Of a stretch of 11,024 bases of DNA, positions 1 through 7,053 are shown one piece after another. The position numbers were made by a program, and so were the translations under genes. The notes under the pieces were generated by a model, which did no database searches, had not been told where the DNA came from, and saw only the letters and a program-made list of their open reading frames with translations. Position 1 is the first letter of the stretch; each line of letters starts with the position of its first letter. The DNA is taken from the NCBI GenBank assembly GCA_013817115.1, contig JACDDG010000043.1:1-11024 (forward strand). Direction: 5' to 3'. The stretch comes from Parachlamydiaceae bacterium. GTDB lineage: Bacteria; Chlamydiota; Chlamydiia; Chlamydiales; Parachlamydiaceae.

Positions 1-1003
1 TTACTATGGTCAAGACAGTTGTAATGATGATTGCAAGAGTCGGTGTCCCAAACTTGCCCGGAAGAGAAATCCTTTTCGATATCATTCCATCTTGAGCTAA
101 TGCCACTCCACTTCTGGGAGCTATAAATGATGCCGCTAGATTGGTTCCTGCACTTGAAATCAACATACAGATCATCACCATCCACATTCCATAAGAACCG
201 CCAATTTTTTCTGCTGCTAAGGCAAGAGGGACATCGCTTTCAGCTAATGCCGGCCCTAAAATGCCAACCACAATGAATTGTGTAAACAAATAAAGAACTG
301 CTGTTATGGTGATTATTGCAAAGATAGCTAGGGGAAGATTGCGCTTAGGATTATCCATTTCCTCGGCTGCTACAGCCAAACCTTCAAATCCGGAAAATGC
401 GAAAAAGATGAGAAGTCCCGCCGCCCCAAAAGCCGTTAAATCAGTGTCAGGTGGCACCAAAGGGTAAAAATTATCGCTCTCAATATAAAACATTCCAAAG
501 AATAGAAACAGTGCTAGAGGTACAATTTTTCCCATCGAAAAAACGTTGCTGAGGAAGCGAATATTTCTTACACCTCTAACATTTAAAAATCCTAATCCAC
601 TGAGAAAAGTTGTAAGCAAAAATGGGCGCATTAATCCTACGCCGATTTCAGGAATGAGTTGTTCTAAAGCTGTTAAAAATCCAACCGCAATCGTTGCCCA
701 GGCGATAATACCGACAGCCCATTTCATAATTCCAATTTCAAAACCAATAAAATCTCCAAATGCCTCTTTAGCGTAAAGGTATGCCGCTCCATTGCGTTCA
801 AAATAACTGGCGCATTCGGCAAAACAAAATGCTATTGCTAAGACAACGATTGTCACAACCATATACATGAGAATGCTAGCGGGTCCGATTAAAGCCATTG
901 CCTTACCAGGCAAGAGAAAAATTCCTGTCCCTAAAATACTGTTGATGCCTAGCAGAATGATGCTAGCTAGAGTAAATTTTCGAACTTTAATCTTATCCCC
1001 CAA
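1..1003 (-). CDS. APC-superfamily amino acid permease (3' end outside window)
   Basis: This is a polytopic inner-membrane transporter, probably moving amino acids by cation symport or by exchange; the substrate cannot be read from the sequence. About 334 codons are visible and the reading frame is open through base 2, so the C-terminus lies off the left edge. The N-terminus carries the family's first-helix motif GINSILGTGIFLLPG (residues 19-33, counting TTG at 1003 as residue 1), where the broken helix binds substrate. Further in is GFEGLAVAAEEMDNPKRN, the typical APC helix-6/loop region, and many long hydrophobic segments follow. The start is unclear. No ATG occurs before codon 36, which lies after the first helix. 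TTG at 1001-1003 is the first possible start but has no Shine-Dalgarno. An ATT at 989-991 has GGGGG five bases upstream. The family call is secure; the substrate and the start are not. Confidence 0.9.
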   Translation of the reverse strand, partial: MGDKIKVRKFTLASIILLGINSILGTGIFLLPGKAMALIGPASILMYMVVTIVVLAIAFCFAECASYFERNGAAYLYAKEAFGDFIGFEIGIMKWAVGIIAWATIAVGFLTALEQLIPEIGVGLMRPFLLTTFLSGLGFLNVRGVRNIRFLSNVFSMGKIVPLALFLFFGMFYIESDNFYPLVPPDTDLTAFGAAGLLIFFAFSGFEGLAVAAEEMDNPKRNLPLAIFAIITITAVLYLFTQFIVVGILGPALAESDVPLALAAEKIGGSYGMWMVMICMLISSAGTNLAASFIAPRSGVALAQDGMISKRISLPGKFGTPTLAIIITTVLTIV

Positions 1004-1073
1004 ATGATGTTATTCAAAACATCTGTAATATTTCTAAATTTAAATTAATTTTATTTTTTTCTATATATTATTT

Positions 1074-1102
1074 ATTATAAATTATTCTGGAATTAAGGTA
1101 AA
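1074..1102 (-). promoter_or_regulatory. Putative sigma-70-type promoter of the permease gene
   Basis: Read on the minus strand, TTTACC (1102-1097) and a perfect TATAAT (1079-1074) are separated by 17 bases. This places a transcript start near 1067 and a leader of roughly 65 bases before the permease. The surroundings are very AT-rich, so a chance match is possible. Confidence 0.45.
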
Positions 1103-1365
1103 TAAATTTTAGTGTATCCTTACTAAGTAGCGATTGTTTGAATAAAATAATATATAAGTGATTTGTGATTTATCTTGTTTTTGAAATAATGTTTGGACAT
1201 GATGCAAAATTCCAACAGAAAAGAATGGAGTGGAGAAGATGTGATGAAGCAAACGGAAAAATCAAGTAATATTTGCATCCGTCAAATCCACAACTTGCGT
1301 TATAGATTTACTTTATGGCATAAATATATGTGTAGACGCGAAAAATAGGTGCATGATGTAAGATT

Positions 1366-1457
1366 AAATAATTTCTGTATGGGGGATTTTGTGGGATATA
1401 GTACTGGGTAGGTTGAAAACATTGCACCCCTCTTCAGAGCCTATTCAGAAATTATTT
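1366..1457. repeat. 12-base perfect inverted repeat with 68-base interior
   Basis: AAATAATTTCTG at 1366-1377 is the exact reverse complement of 1446-1457. Pairing inside the arms continues only in part, and no convincing target-site duplication flanks them. It may be a chance product of AT-rich DNA, a weak transcript hairpin or the remnant ends of a very small element. Confidence 0.35.
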
Positions 1458-1475
1458 TTCTTTTCGATTTCTTGA

Positions 1476-1502
1476 TTGCATTTTTCCCATGTAGTGTATA
1501 AA
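1476..1502 (+). promoter_or_regulatory. Putative promoter of the BTB-domain gene
   Basis: TTGCAT (1476-1481) and TATAAA (1497-1502) are 15 bases apart. Alternatively TTGATT (1472-1477) gives a 19-base spacer. Neither spacing is ideal. The predicted start near 1509 would leave a leader of about 35 bases before the ATG at 1544. Confidence 0.3.
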
Positions 1503-1543
1503 ATTCACGTAAGAGTTTAAACAATTGAATAAAAGGTTTAACA

Positions 1544-2878
1544 ATGCACGACTCAACAACAATTACAAGTTATAATTTGAATTCTTCAAATGGGGCTCCC
1601 TACGAGCCATTATATCGCTCCGAATTATCTCAGTTAGAAACTCAGCTTAAGGTGGTAGAGGATGAAGTTATTTCAGGAATATTTAAATCTTTAATTGAAA
1701 CTTTAAATATTTTCACTTTACACATTGAACATCCGAGCTTAAGAGAAAAGCCAGAGATCGGTTTTCGTTATCTCGAGCTAGCAAACAAAATACCGAAGAA
1801 AGATTCATCATTACAAAAATTACTTCAAAACGTGCATAAAATCTTTATGCGCTATAAAGTTTATGAAAATGCTAACCCAAAGAAAAATGTGTTAATTTCG
1901 TGCTCAAAAGGTTCAGTATTAAGTAACAAAATTATTTTAAAATTGAGTTATCCCTATTTTGAAGAAAAAATTAAATCTTGCACAAAATTAAGAAATGATG
2001 ACAAAGTTAAGTGTGAAATTAAATTTGACGAAATTAATTCCCTTGAAGCGCTAGAGCAATTCTGTGTACTTACTTATAATCCTGAGAAATTTGAGCATAT
2101 AAAAGATATAGTGGGGAAGGAAACACTTTTTGAGCTTTTTTATTTGTCAAAAAAAATTTCACATGCTTCTCTAGGAGTTAAAATTATAAAAACCCTCGTT
2201 ATGGGTTCAAGGCTAAAAAACTCAGAAGACCTGGGAATTCTTCTAGATTTAGACGAAGACGATAAATTACGCTGGATTGGTTTTTCAGGGTTTTTAAAAC
2301 GGAACAAAATTTCTTTCATGGAATCCAATAATCAAGAAATTGCCTTAAATGTAAAGCAAGTCGAATTATTAGCAAAAAATAACGCTCTTTCCACGCTAAT
2401 GCAAGCTTATACAACTGGACTTTATGTCGAATGTGTTGATGATATAGCAAAACTCTTGAATTGTCATGTTAGAATGAAAGTGGATATTCGTAAAAAAATT
2501 ACGACTTTGATTTTCCCAGGATTTCAATACTCTGGTGAAAGAGAATATGAAACGCTTGCAAATCTTTTTCCTAACATTAGCAATATAATTGTCCGTAGTA
2601 AGAAAGGCCCCAATGAGAAACCACCAGGCTGCTTTCCAAGCTTGGAGCTGTGTTCATGGATTAGAGACAAGGAAAGAGACTTTACGCCCTCTGGATTTAT
2701 GGCGGAAGTGAACTATCGAGAGGTTTGGCTTAGAAGCGAATCTAGGATAAATTTTGAACGTGATATTTCACCCTACCGCTTCAATAAATCCTTTTCGTGG
2801 AAAATTGAAAAAGATGGATGTATATCGGATCTATTTTGTCAGGTTCTTCAATACACCCCCCTCATGGCGATGTATTAA
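1544..2878 (+). CDS. BTB/POZ-domain protein, putative host-directed effector
   Basis: The 444-residue protein starts at an ATG preceded by AAAAGG (1531-1536) at good spacing. Residues about 112-217 look like a BTB/POZ domain. A strand-rich entry (KKNVLISCSKGSVLSNKIILKLS) is followed by the hallmark PYFEEKI, matching the family pattern of His/Asn-x-x-x-Leu...Ser-x-Tyr-Phe. Then come an acidic strand, EALEQFCVLTYNPEKF (the usual short Tyr-rich helix) and a closing helix pair ending near IIKTL. Residues 1-110 are helical and 220-444 are unrecognised; residues 318-370 faintly resemble a degenerate leucine-rich repeat. BTB proteins in eukaryotes dimerise and recruit substrates to Cullin-3 ubiquitin ligases. 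Amoeba-associated chlamydiae are known to carry expanded BTB families thought to act in the host. That this protein is secreted is inference: no signal peptide is seen, which would suit type III export. It stands alone, 220 bases upstream of fic. Confidence 0.6.
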   Translation: MHDSTTITSYNLNSSNGAPYEPLYRSELSQLETQLKVVEDEVISGIFKSLIETLNIFTLHIEHPSLREKPEIGFRYLELANKIPKKDSSLQKLLQNVHKIFMRYKVYENANPKKNVLISCSKGSVLSNKIILKLSYPYFEEKIKSCTKLRNDDKVKCEIKFDEINSLEALEQFCVLTYNPEKFEHIKDIVGKETLFELFYLSKKISHASLGVKIIKTLVMGSRLKNSEDLGILLDLDEDDKLRWIGFSGFLKRNKISFMESNNQEIALNVKQVELLAKNNALSTLMQAYTTGLYVECVDDIAKLLNCHVRMKVDIRKKITTLIFPGFQYSGEREYETLANLFPNISNIIVRSKKGPNEKPPGCFPSLELCSWIRDKERDFTPSGFMAEVNYREVWLRSESRINFERDISPYRFNKSFSWKIEKDGCISDLFCQVLQYTPLMAMY

Positions 2879-2889
2879 GGCAAGTGGCC

Positions 2890-2936
2890 TTTGTGCGATA
2901 AAATCTTGAAGTTACTCTTCATGTTTATCGCACAAA
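2890..2936 (+). terminator. Strong stem-loop after the BTB gene (possible terminator)
   Basis: TTTGTGCGATAAA (2890-2902) and TTTATCGCACAAA (2924-2936) form a perfect 13-bp stem. Within the loop, TGAAG (2907-2911) pairs with CTTCA (2917-2921). It begins 12 bases after the BTB stop codon, where a terminator is expected. However, no T-tract follows, so factor-independent termination is uncertain. It could instead stabilise the 3' end of the message or be a protein-binding palindrome. Confidence 0.4.
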
Positions 2937-3098
2937 TCTTGTAAAGCATAGTACTGATATTTGCGGGGATGCTTGGAAAAGTTTTCCTATTGCCTTCAAT
3001 TTGGTAGATTCGTAATGATGCAAAGAGTGGTTTCTTGCGATTTTCATCAAACTTGTGAAAGGTCATCCACAAAGGTTTAGCTAGGGCAATCTAAAATT

Positions 3099-4052
3099 AT
3101 GTCTGCACGATGCATTTCACATTACAAAATCACCTCAAAGATCACTAAGGATCTTTCACGTATTGAAGCCGTCAAAGAGCGTCTTGCAAAAAATCCATTA
3201 AATCCTGCAAATATCGCTTATTTCCAAGAATCCAATAGATTCCTCTCAACGTACTATTCGACGATGTTAGAAGGGAATTTGCTTGAGTCAGAGCAAATGA
3301 TTGCAATTTTAAAAAATGAAGAACATTTTAAGGGTTATGAACATGACGAACTAGAGGTAAAAGGGTATTATGCGGCGTTACTGCAAATTGATGAATGGGT
3401 AAAAAAAGGTGAACTTATCAATGAAAAGAAAATCCTGTGGTTGCATGCATTACTTATGGAAAATGAGATGCATCTACTTAAACCTAATACCTATCGGCCA
3501 AGTCAAAACTTAGTCTACAATGGGCGCACAAATTCGGTTGCATATGTACCACCTACAGCTAAAGAAGTGCCTACTTTAATTAAAGCTCTTATTGGATGGA
3601 TCCATGAAGCTAATGACATTTGTTGCCCAATTGTAGCAGGAATTGCTCACTTTCAATTGATTTCTATTCATCCTTTTTGCCTTGGAAATGGTCGAGTCGC
3701 AAGACTGGTAGCCACTTATATTCTACGCCAAGGGAAATACGATTTGGAGGGCATGGGTTCAATGGAAGAATTCTACGCAACCAACTTAAATGCCTATTTC
3801 GAGGCAATCAGCATGAGTCCTATTCATAATTACTTTTTTGGGCGTAGCGAAGCTGATATCACTCCATGGGTTCAATATTTCATTGAAGGATTAGCAAATT
3901 CTTTGGAAAAAGTTCTTAAACAATTTGAAATTGTTAATCGTGATGGACTCTCCTCTGAGATCGCCTTAATACGTAAATTAGATTCAAAGCAACTTCAAGC
4001 TTTAACCTTTTTTCGTGAATTTACAACAATTCAGGCAAATCAGATTACTTAA
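3099..4052 (+). CDS. Fic-domain protein with altered catalytic motif and truncated C-terminus
   Basis: Fic proteins usually transfer AMP, or another nucleotide-derived group, to Ser/Thr/Tyr of target proteins. This 317-residue protein has the full core fold. It includes an N-terminal inhibitory-helix motif STMLEG (residues 54-59, Ser-xxx-Glu-Gly), then ELEVKGYYAAL, and the target-docking flap around NGRTNSVAYVPPTAKEVP (141-158). The catalytic loop is HPFCLGNGRVAR (191-202). The catalytic His191, Phe193, Asn197, Arg199 and Arg202 are present. The Asp/Glu that binds the metal in HPFx(D/E)GNGR is Leu195 instead. The inhibitory motif upstream of the core marks the class II layout. Relatives normally end in a winged helix; here the chain stops after FTTIQANQIT, at the beginning of that domain. 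The ATG at 3099 has only a weak, distant AGGG (3083-3086). The stop lies inside the end of recN. It may be secreted, self-modifying or inactive. Confidence 0.88.
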   Translation: MSARCISHYKITSKITKDLSRIEAVKERLAKNPLNPANIAYFQESNRFLSTYYSTMLEGNLLESEQMIAILKNEEHFKGYEHDELEVKGYYAALLQIDEWVKKGELINEKKILWLHALLMENEMHLLKPNTYRPSQNLVYNGRTNSVAYVPPTAKEVPTLIKALIGWIHEANDICCPIVAGIAHFQLISIHPFCLGNGRVARLVATYILRQGKYDLEGMGSMEEFYATNLNAYFEAISMSPIHNYFFGRSEADITPWVQYFIEGLANSLEKVLKQFEIVNRDGLSSEIALIRKLDSKQLQALTFFREFTTIQANQIT

Positions 4053-5673
4053 AAGTATGAACTGGTTCTTCCCCAAGCATACGTGAAATTTCATAATGAC
4101 GAGTGGCTTCATCCAAGATTTGGATCTCTGTAGACGTGCGTCCATTTTTCTCAGATTTAGAAATTTGAAGATGTAAAGTTGCATACTTAGCCACCTGTGG
4201 GAAGTGAGTAATGCAAAAAACTTGATGATTTTTACTGATTTCTCGTAACTTTTCCCCAAGAAGACTAGCGGTTTTTCCACCCACCCCTTCATCGATTTCA
4301 TCAAAAATCAAAGTCGGAATTTCCTGTTTACCTGCAAGCACAACATGTAAAGCCAACAATATCCGCGAGATTTCCCCTCCGCTAGCACAGTCCTTGATAG
4401 GAATACGTCTTTCACCGACATTGGGAAGGAGGAAAAACTCCACGACATCATCTCCGATGGCAGAACGCTTTTGCGAGCTTACCTCAACTTGGAACTCAAC
4501 TTTTGGCATGTTCAAAGAAACCAATTGGCGAACCATTTCAAGTCCAAAAGCCTTGGCCGCAGCCTGCCTTTTAGACGTCAACTGCGAAGCTAATTTTTGA
4601 TTCGTTTCTGCAACGTTGATCAACTCCAACTTGAAATTTTCGATGTTAGTATCTCCATTTTCCAATTCAACAATCCTTTCAATCAGCTTTTTCTGATATT
4701 CTTGAATTTCCGAAATGGAAGATCCATATTTTCTCTTTAATAGAGCTATAAGCGTTAGGCGTTCATTGAGCTGGTGACAACGCGAAGGGTTACATACAAT
4801 TCTACTGTGATATGTAGATAATGTGTAGACGATCTCTTTAATTTCGACAGTGGCGCCATTGAATGCCTCCAGTGCTGGAGCAAGAGTGGGGTCTAATCGA
4901 ACTAAACCTTCAAAACCTCTTTTATGTCTATTTAGAAGCTGCATTACAGAAATTTTTTCACCGTCAAGAGCCCTTAATATGTCACCACTTTTATTAGAAA
5001 GCTCTTCGCTATTCATTAAAAGAGAGTATTCAGCGAAGATTTCTTCATCCTCGCCCTCTTTTAAGGAGGCTTCTTGTAATTCTTCGAGTTCGCGTAAACA
5101 TCCTTCAATCTCCCTTAGCCGTTGAGATTCACCTTCAATAAGAGCTTTAAGCTTGCGTTGCAACTCGATTTCAAGCTCCCATGATCGTGCAAATGTCGCC
5201 ACGTCATCCGCTAATACACCATAAAGATCGACAATTTCACGATGGGCTTCAAGAGAAAGCAAATGGCGACTTGCGTGTTGACTGACAATGTCTAAAAGAT
5301 AAGCTCCGACAGATTTTAGGAAAGAAAGTTGTACAAGTTGTTGATTAATAAAAGCACGGCTTTTGCCATTGTGGGATATTTCACGGCGAATAATTAATCC
5401 TGAATCATCTTCATACGAAATTCCGGCATCATCAAGAAGCTTTTGAAGGGAGCCTTCGATAACTTTTTCAAAATAAGCTTCTACCGCTCCTTTGTCTTTG
5501 CCCTTACGAATGACGTTACTATCTGCACGAGAACCCATAATTAAGCTAAGAGCATGTAAGATGGCAGATTTTCCCGCACCGGTTTCTCCGGTGATGACGT
5601 TTAGTCCTGCTTCAAAAAAGATCTCAACGGATTCTATGAGGACAATATTAATAATGCGTAATTCTCTTAACAT
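4045..5673 (-). CDS. recN: DNA repair protein RecN (SMC-like ATPase)
   Basis: RecN is a cytoplasmic SMC-family ATPase that gathers or tethers DNA ends during recombinational repair of double-strand breaks. Counting from the ATG at 5671-5673, the protein has 542 residues, close to the family's usual length. Walker A is GETGAGKS (29-36). A long charged coiled coil fills the centre. The ABC signature is SGGEISRILLAL (431-442) and Walker B is TLIFDEIDEGVGG (454-466), followed by the switch histidine in CITHFPQVAKYA. An upstream TTG (5704-5706) would add 11 residues, but MLRELRIINIVLIESV matches the usual RecN N-terminus and GAGAG-like purines (GAGAG) precede this ATG. The 3' end overlaps the convergent fic gene by 8 bases. 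A likely promoter lies at 5793-5820. Confidence 0.96.
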   Translation of the reverse strand: MLRELRIINIVLIESVEIFFEAGLNVITGETGAGKSAILHALSLIMGSRADSNVIRKGKDKGAVEAYFEKVIEGSLQKLLDDAGISYEDDSGLIIRREISHNGKSRAFINQQLVQLSFLKSVGAYLLDIVSQHASRHLLSLEAHREIVDLYGVLADDVATFARSWELEIELQRKLKALIEGESQRLREIEGCLRELEELQEASLKEGEDEEIFAEYSLLMNSEELSNKSGDILRALDGEKISVMQLLNRHKRGFEGLVRLDPTLAPALEAFNGATVEIKEIVYTLSTYHSRIVCNPSRCHQLNERLTLIALLKRKYGSSISEIQEYQKKLIERIVELENGDTNIENFKLELINVAETNQKLASQLTSKRQAAAKAFGLEMVRQLVSLNMPKVEFQVEVSSQKRSAIGDDVVEFFLLPNVGERRIPIKDCASGGEISRILLALHVVLAGKQEIPTLIFDEIDEGVGGKTASLLGEKLREISKNHQVFCITHFPQVAKYATLHLQISKSEKNGRTSTEIQILDEATRHYEISRMLGEEPVHTFK

Positions 5674-5792
5674 ATATTTATTCTCTCGGCTCGATGACCC
5701 AGTCAAGGGTGGTTAAAACGATAGATGATTAATTTATCTCGTATAGCGTCATTTGGTTTATCGCTGCGATCATTCGGTTTTGCTATTCAAAA

Positions 5793-5820
5793 TTTATACA
5801 GATGGCCTTGTCTCTCTCAA
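5793..5820 (-). promoter_or_regulatory. Putative recN promoter
   Basis: On the minus strand TTGAGA (5820-5815) is followed after 16 bases by TATAAA (5798-5793). Both boxes match the sigma-70 consensus at five of six positions. The predicted transcript start near 5786 gives a leader of about 113 bases. No LexA-type palindrome was recognised, so SOS control is not supported. Confidence 0.45.
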
Positions 5821-5959
5821 CAACTATACCTCGGAAACCATTGTAAGAAAGGATTTCTTGCTTACTTGAATGCAATAATTTAGGCATAAATGCAATAAAT
5901 ATTAAAACCATAGCACAATTGTCGATACAGCCAAATAGGTGAAGGTACGTAATCTCATA

Positions 5960-6892
5960 TTAAAGGATGGAGTTAGTCGTTTTAAAATGCATTTTTCCTA
6001 CATTACACAATGCTTGGGCGCCATGTTTTTTTACAAAATCTCTTCCGGCTTCAATTGTTGCTTTTGAAGCTCCTTTAGGCAATCTAAGTGAATATTCTTT
6101 TCCTAGTTGCTCAAGCCCTAAGAGAAATGTTTCACGGGCTAATATTGATGCTGCCGCCACCACAACATCTTCTTCTGCGCGATGACGTTGCAGTAGATTT
6201 AAATCGAGACCTTTACGCTTTAATGCAGTTAAAACGACGCGTTCATTAGCAAACTGGTCTACAGTGACATTGCGGCATTTTGTTTGAGCAACAAGTTGCT
6301 CGATTACAGTCGCATGTCCCCATGCCAGCATTGTATTCAAGTTTTTAAACTGTGCATAGAGTTCATTATATTTAAACGGATTAATTTTGACGATGTGATG
6401 ATCACAAGTTGCACGGATAGATTTAGCGAGCTTTAAAATGTTTGCATCATTGATTGTTTTGGAATCCTTGACCCCCAATGCTTGCAACCTGGCGATACCA
6501 GCGCTATCTGCATAAACTCCGGCAATGCATAAAGGACCAAAAAAATCCCCTTTACCTGATTCGTCAATACCGATATGAGGAATTTCACTGACTTCATCTG
6601 CCGTAGTTGTCTGCAATTTTTTGGTTGCAGCTTTGAGATTTGGATAGCTGAAACTAAAGTTTTCTAATAGGGGTTCAAGGTAAAATTCGATGAATTCACC
6701 CATACCCTTTCCTTGAACCATGAGTTTGCCAGAACTGTAGAGAGTGCAAGTTATTCCGGACTTCTTAGCAAGAAAGAGGGTGTACTGGGGCGTGGGGATG
6801 GTTAAGGAAAATCCCTGTGATTGCAAATCCTCTATCATGCGGGTTGCAAGTTTAAGATCGATGATTTTAATAAAATTACTCGGCGTTGACAT
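5960..6892 (-). CDS. rnhC: Ribonuclease HIII
   Basis: The enzyme cleaves the RNA strand of RNA/DNA hybrids, clearing primers and R-loops in the cytoplasm. It has 310 residues, typical of RNase HIII rather than the shorter RNase HII. Residues about 8-78 form the N-terminal TBP-like substrate-binding domain that distinguishes HIII. The catalytic domain opens with HIGIDESGKGDFFGPL (107-122) containing the Asp110-Glu111 pair. It continues with VKDSKTIND (141-149), TVDQFAN with Asp212, and EEDVVVAAASILARE (240-254). The ATG at 6890-6892 has a good Shine-Dalgarno (AAGGA, 6902-6898, on the minus strand). It is divergent from the rodZ-type gene; I recall the rnhC homologue neighbouring rodZ in Chlamydia as well. 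No clear terminator follows it. Confidence 0.95.
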   Translation of the reverse strand: MSTPSNFIKIIDLKLATRMIEDLQSQGFSLTIPTPQYTLFLAKKSGITCTLYSSGKLMVQGKGMGEFIEFYLEPLLENFSFSYPNLKAATKKLQTTTADEVSEIPHIGIDESGKGDFFGPLCIAGVYADSAGIARLQALGVKDSKTINDANILKLAKSIRATCDHHIVKINPFKYNELYAQFKNLNTMLAWGHATVIEQLVAQTKCRNVTVDQFANERVVLTALKRKGLDLNLLQRHRAEEDVVVAAASILARETFLLGLEQLGKEYSLRLPKGASKATIEAGRDFVKKHGAQALCNVGKMHFKTTNSIL

Positions 6893-6928
6893 TCGGTTCC
6901 TTTTTGGGCGTTCGGATCATGTGCTCTG

Positions 6929-6934
6929 ATTATA
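6929..6934 (-). promoter_or_regulatory. Putative -10 box of the rnhC promoter
   Basis: The minus strand carries a perfect TATAAT (6934-6929), 36 bases before the rnhC start codon. A -35 element is poor: a T-rich run lies at about the right distance and TTGCTT is 21 bases away. The predicted leader is about 30 bases and includes the AAGGA ribosome binding site. Confidence 0.35.
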
Positions 6935-7053
6935 AAGAGATTGGTAGAAGAGAAAAAGCAAAAAGTGCATTTTGGTTTATTGGGTCATCATGCATAATGA
7001 AAAAAGATCGAGACCCAAATCCTGAGGTTTTGAATTTTTTAAATTATAGAACT

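Larger units (their letters stand above)
1004..1543. other. AT-rich intergenic spacer without a convincing gene
   Basis: This spacer separates the divergently transcribed permease and BTB gene. It holds a putative permease promoter (1074-1102) and a hairpin just before the permease start (GATGTT at 1006-1011 with AACATC at 1018-1023). It also holds a 12-base inverted repeat (1366-1377 and 1446-1457) and a putative promoter for the BTB gene (1476-1502). One open frame of 49 codons (1199-1348, plus) begins with two ATGs but has no ribosome binding site and no recognisable similarity. I do not call it a gene. Nothing else stands out. Confidence 0.6.

Noticed and set aside
1199..1348. 49-codon plus-strand open frame beginning ATG ATG in the left spacer
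   Set aside because: It has no ribosome binding site and no recognisable similarity, and a frame of this length is expected by chance; its basic C-terminus alone is not evidence of a gene.
2875..3072. 65-codon minus-strand frame between the BTB and Fic genes
   Set aside because: It overlaps the perfect hairpin at 2890-2936, has no recognisable domain and no clear ribosome binding site. I considered a transposase remnant but could match no motif.
3620..3829. 69-codon frame inside fic
   Set aside because: It is an out-of-frame shadow of the conserved Fic core.
5674..5706. Upstream TTG start for recN adding 11 residues
   Set aside because: The added residues (TGSSSREN...) do not fit the RecN N-terminus, which normally begins Met-Leu just before the first strand. 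No ribosome binding site precedes the TTG.
5701..5706. TTGACT on the minus strand as a -35 box for recN
   Set aside because: A matching -10 box would overlap the recN start codon and make the message leaderless. The pair at 5793-5820 is better placed.
5783..5911. 42-codon minus-strand frame after rnhC (MVLIFIAFMPKLL...)
   Set aside because: It has no Shine-Dalgarno. The frame happens to follow the rnhC stop in phase, but no similarity supports readthrough or a small membrane protein. It also contains the likely recN promoter.
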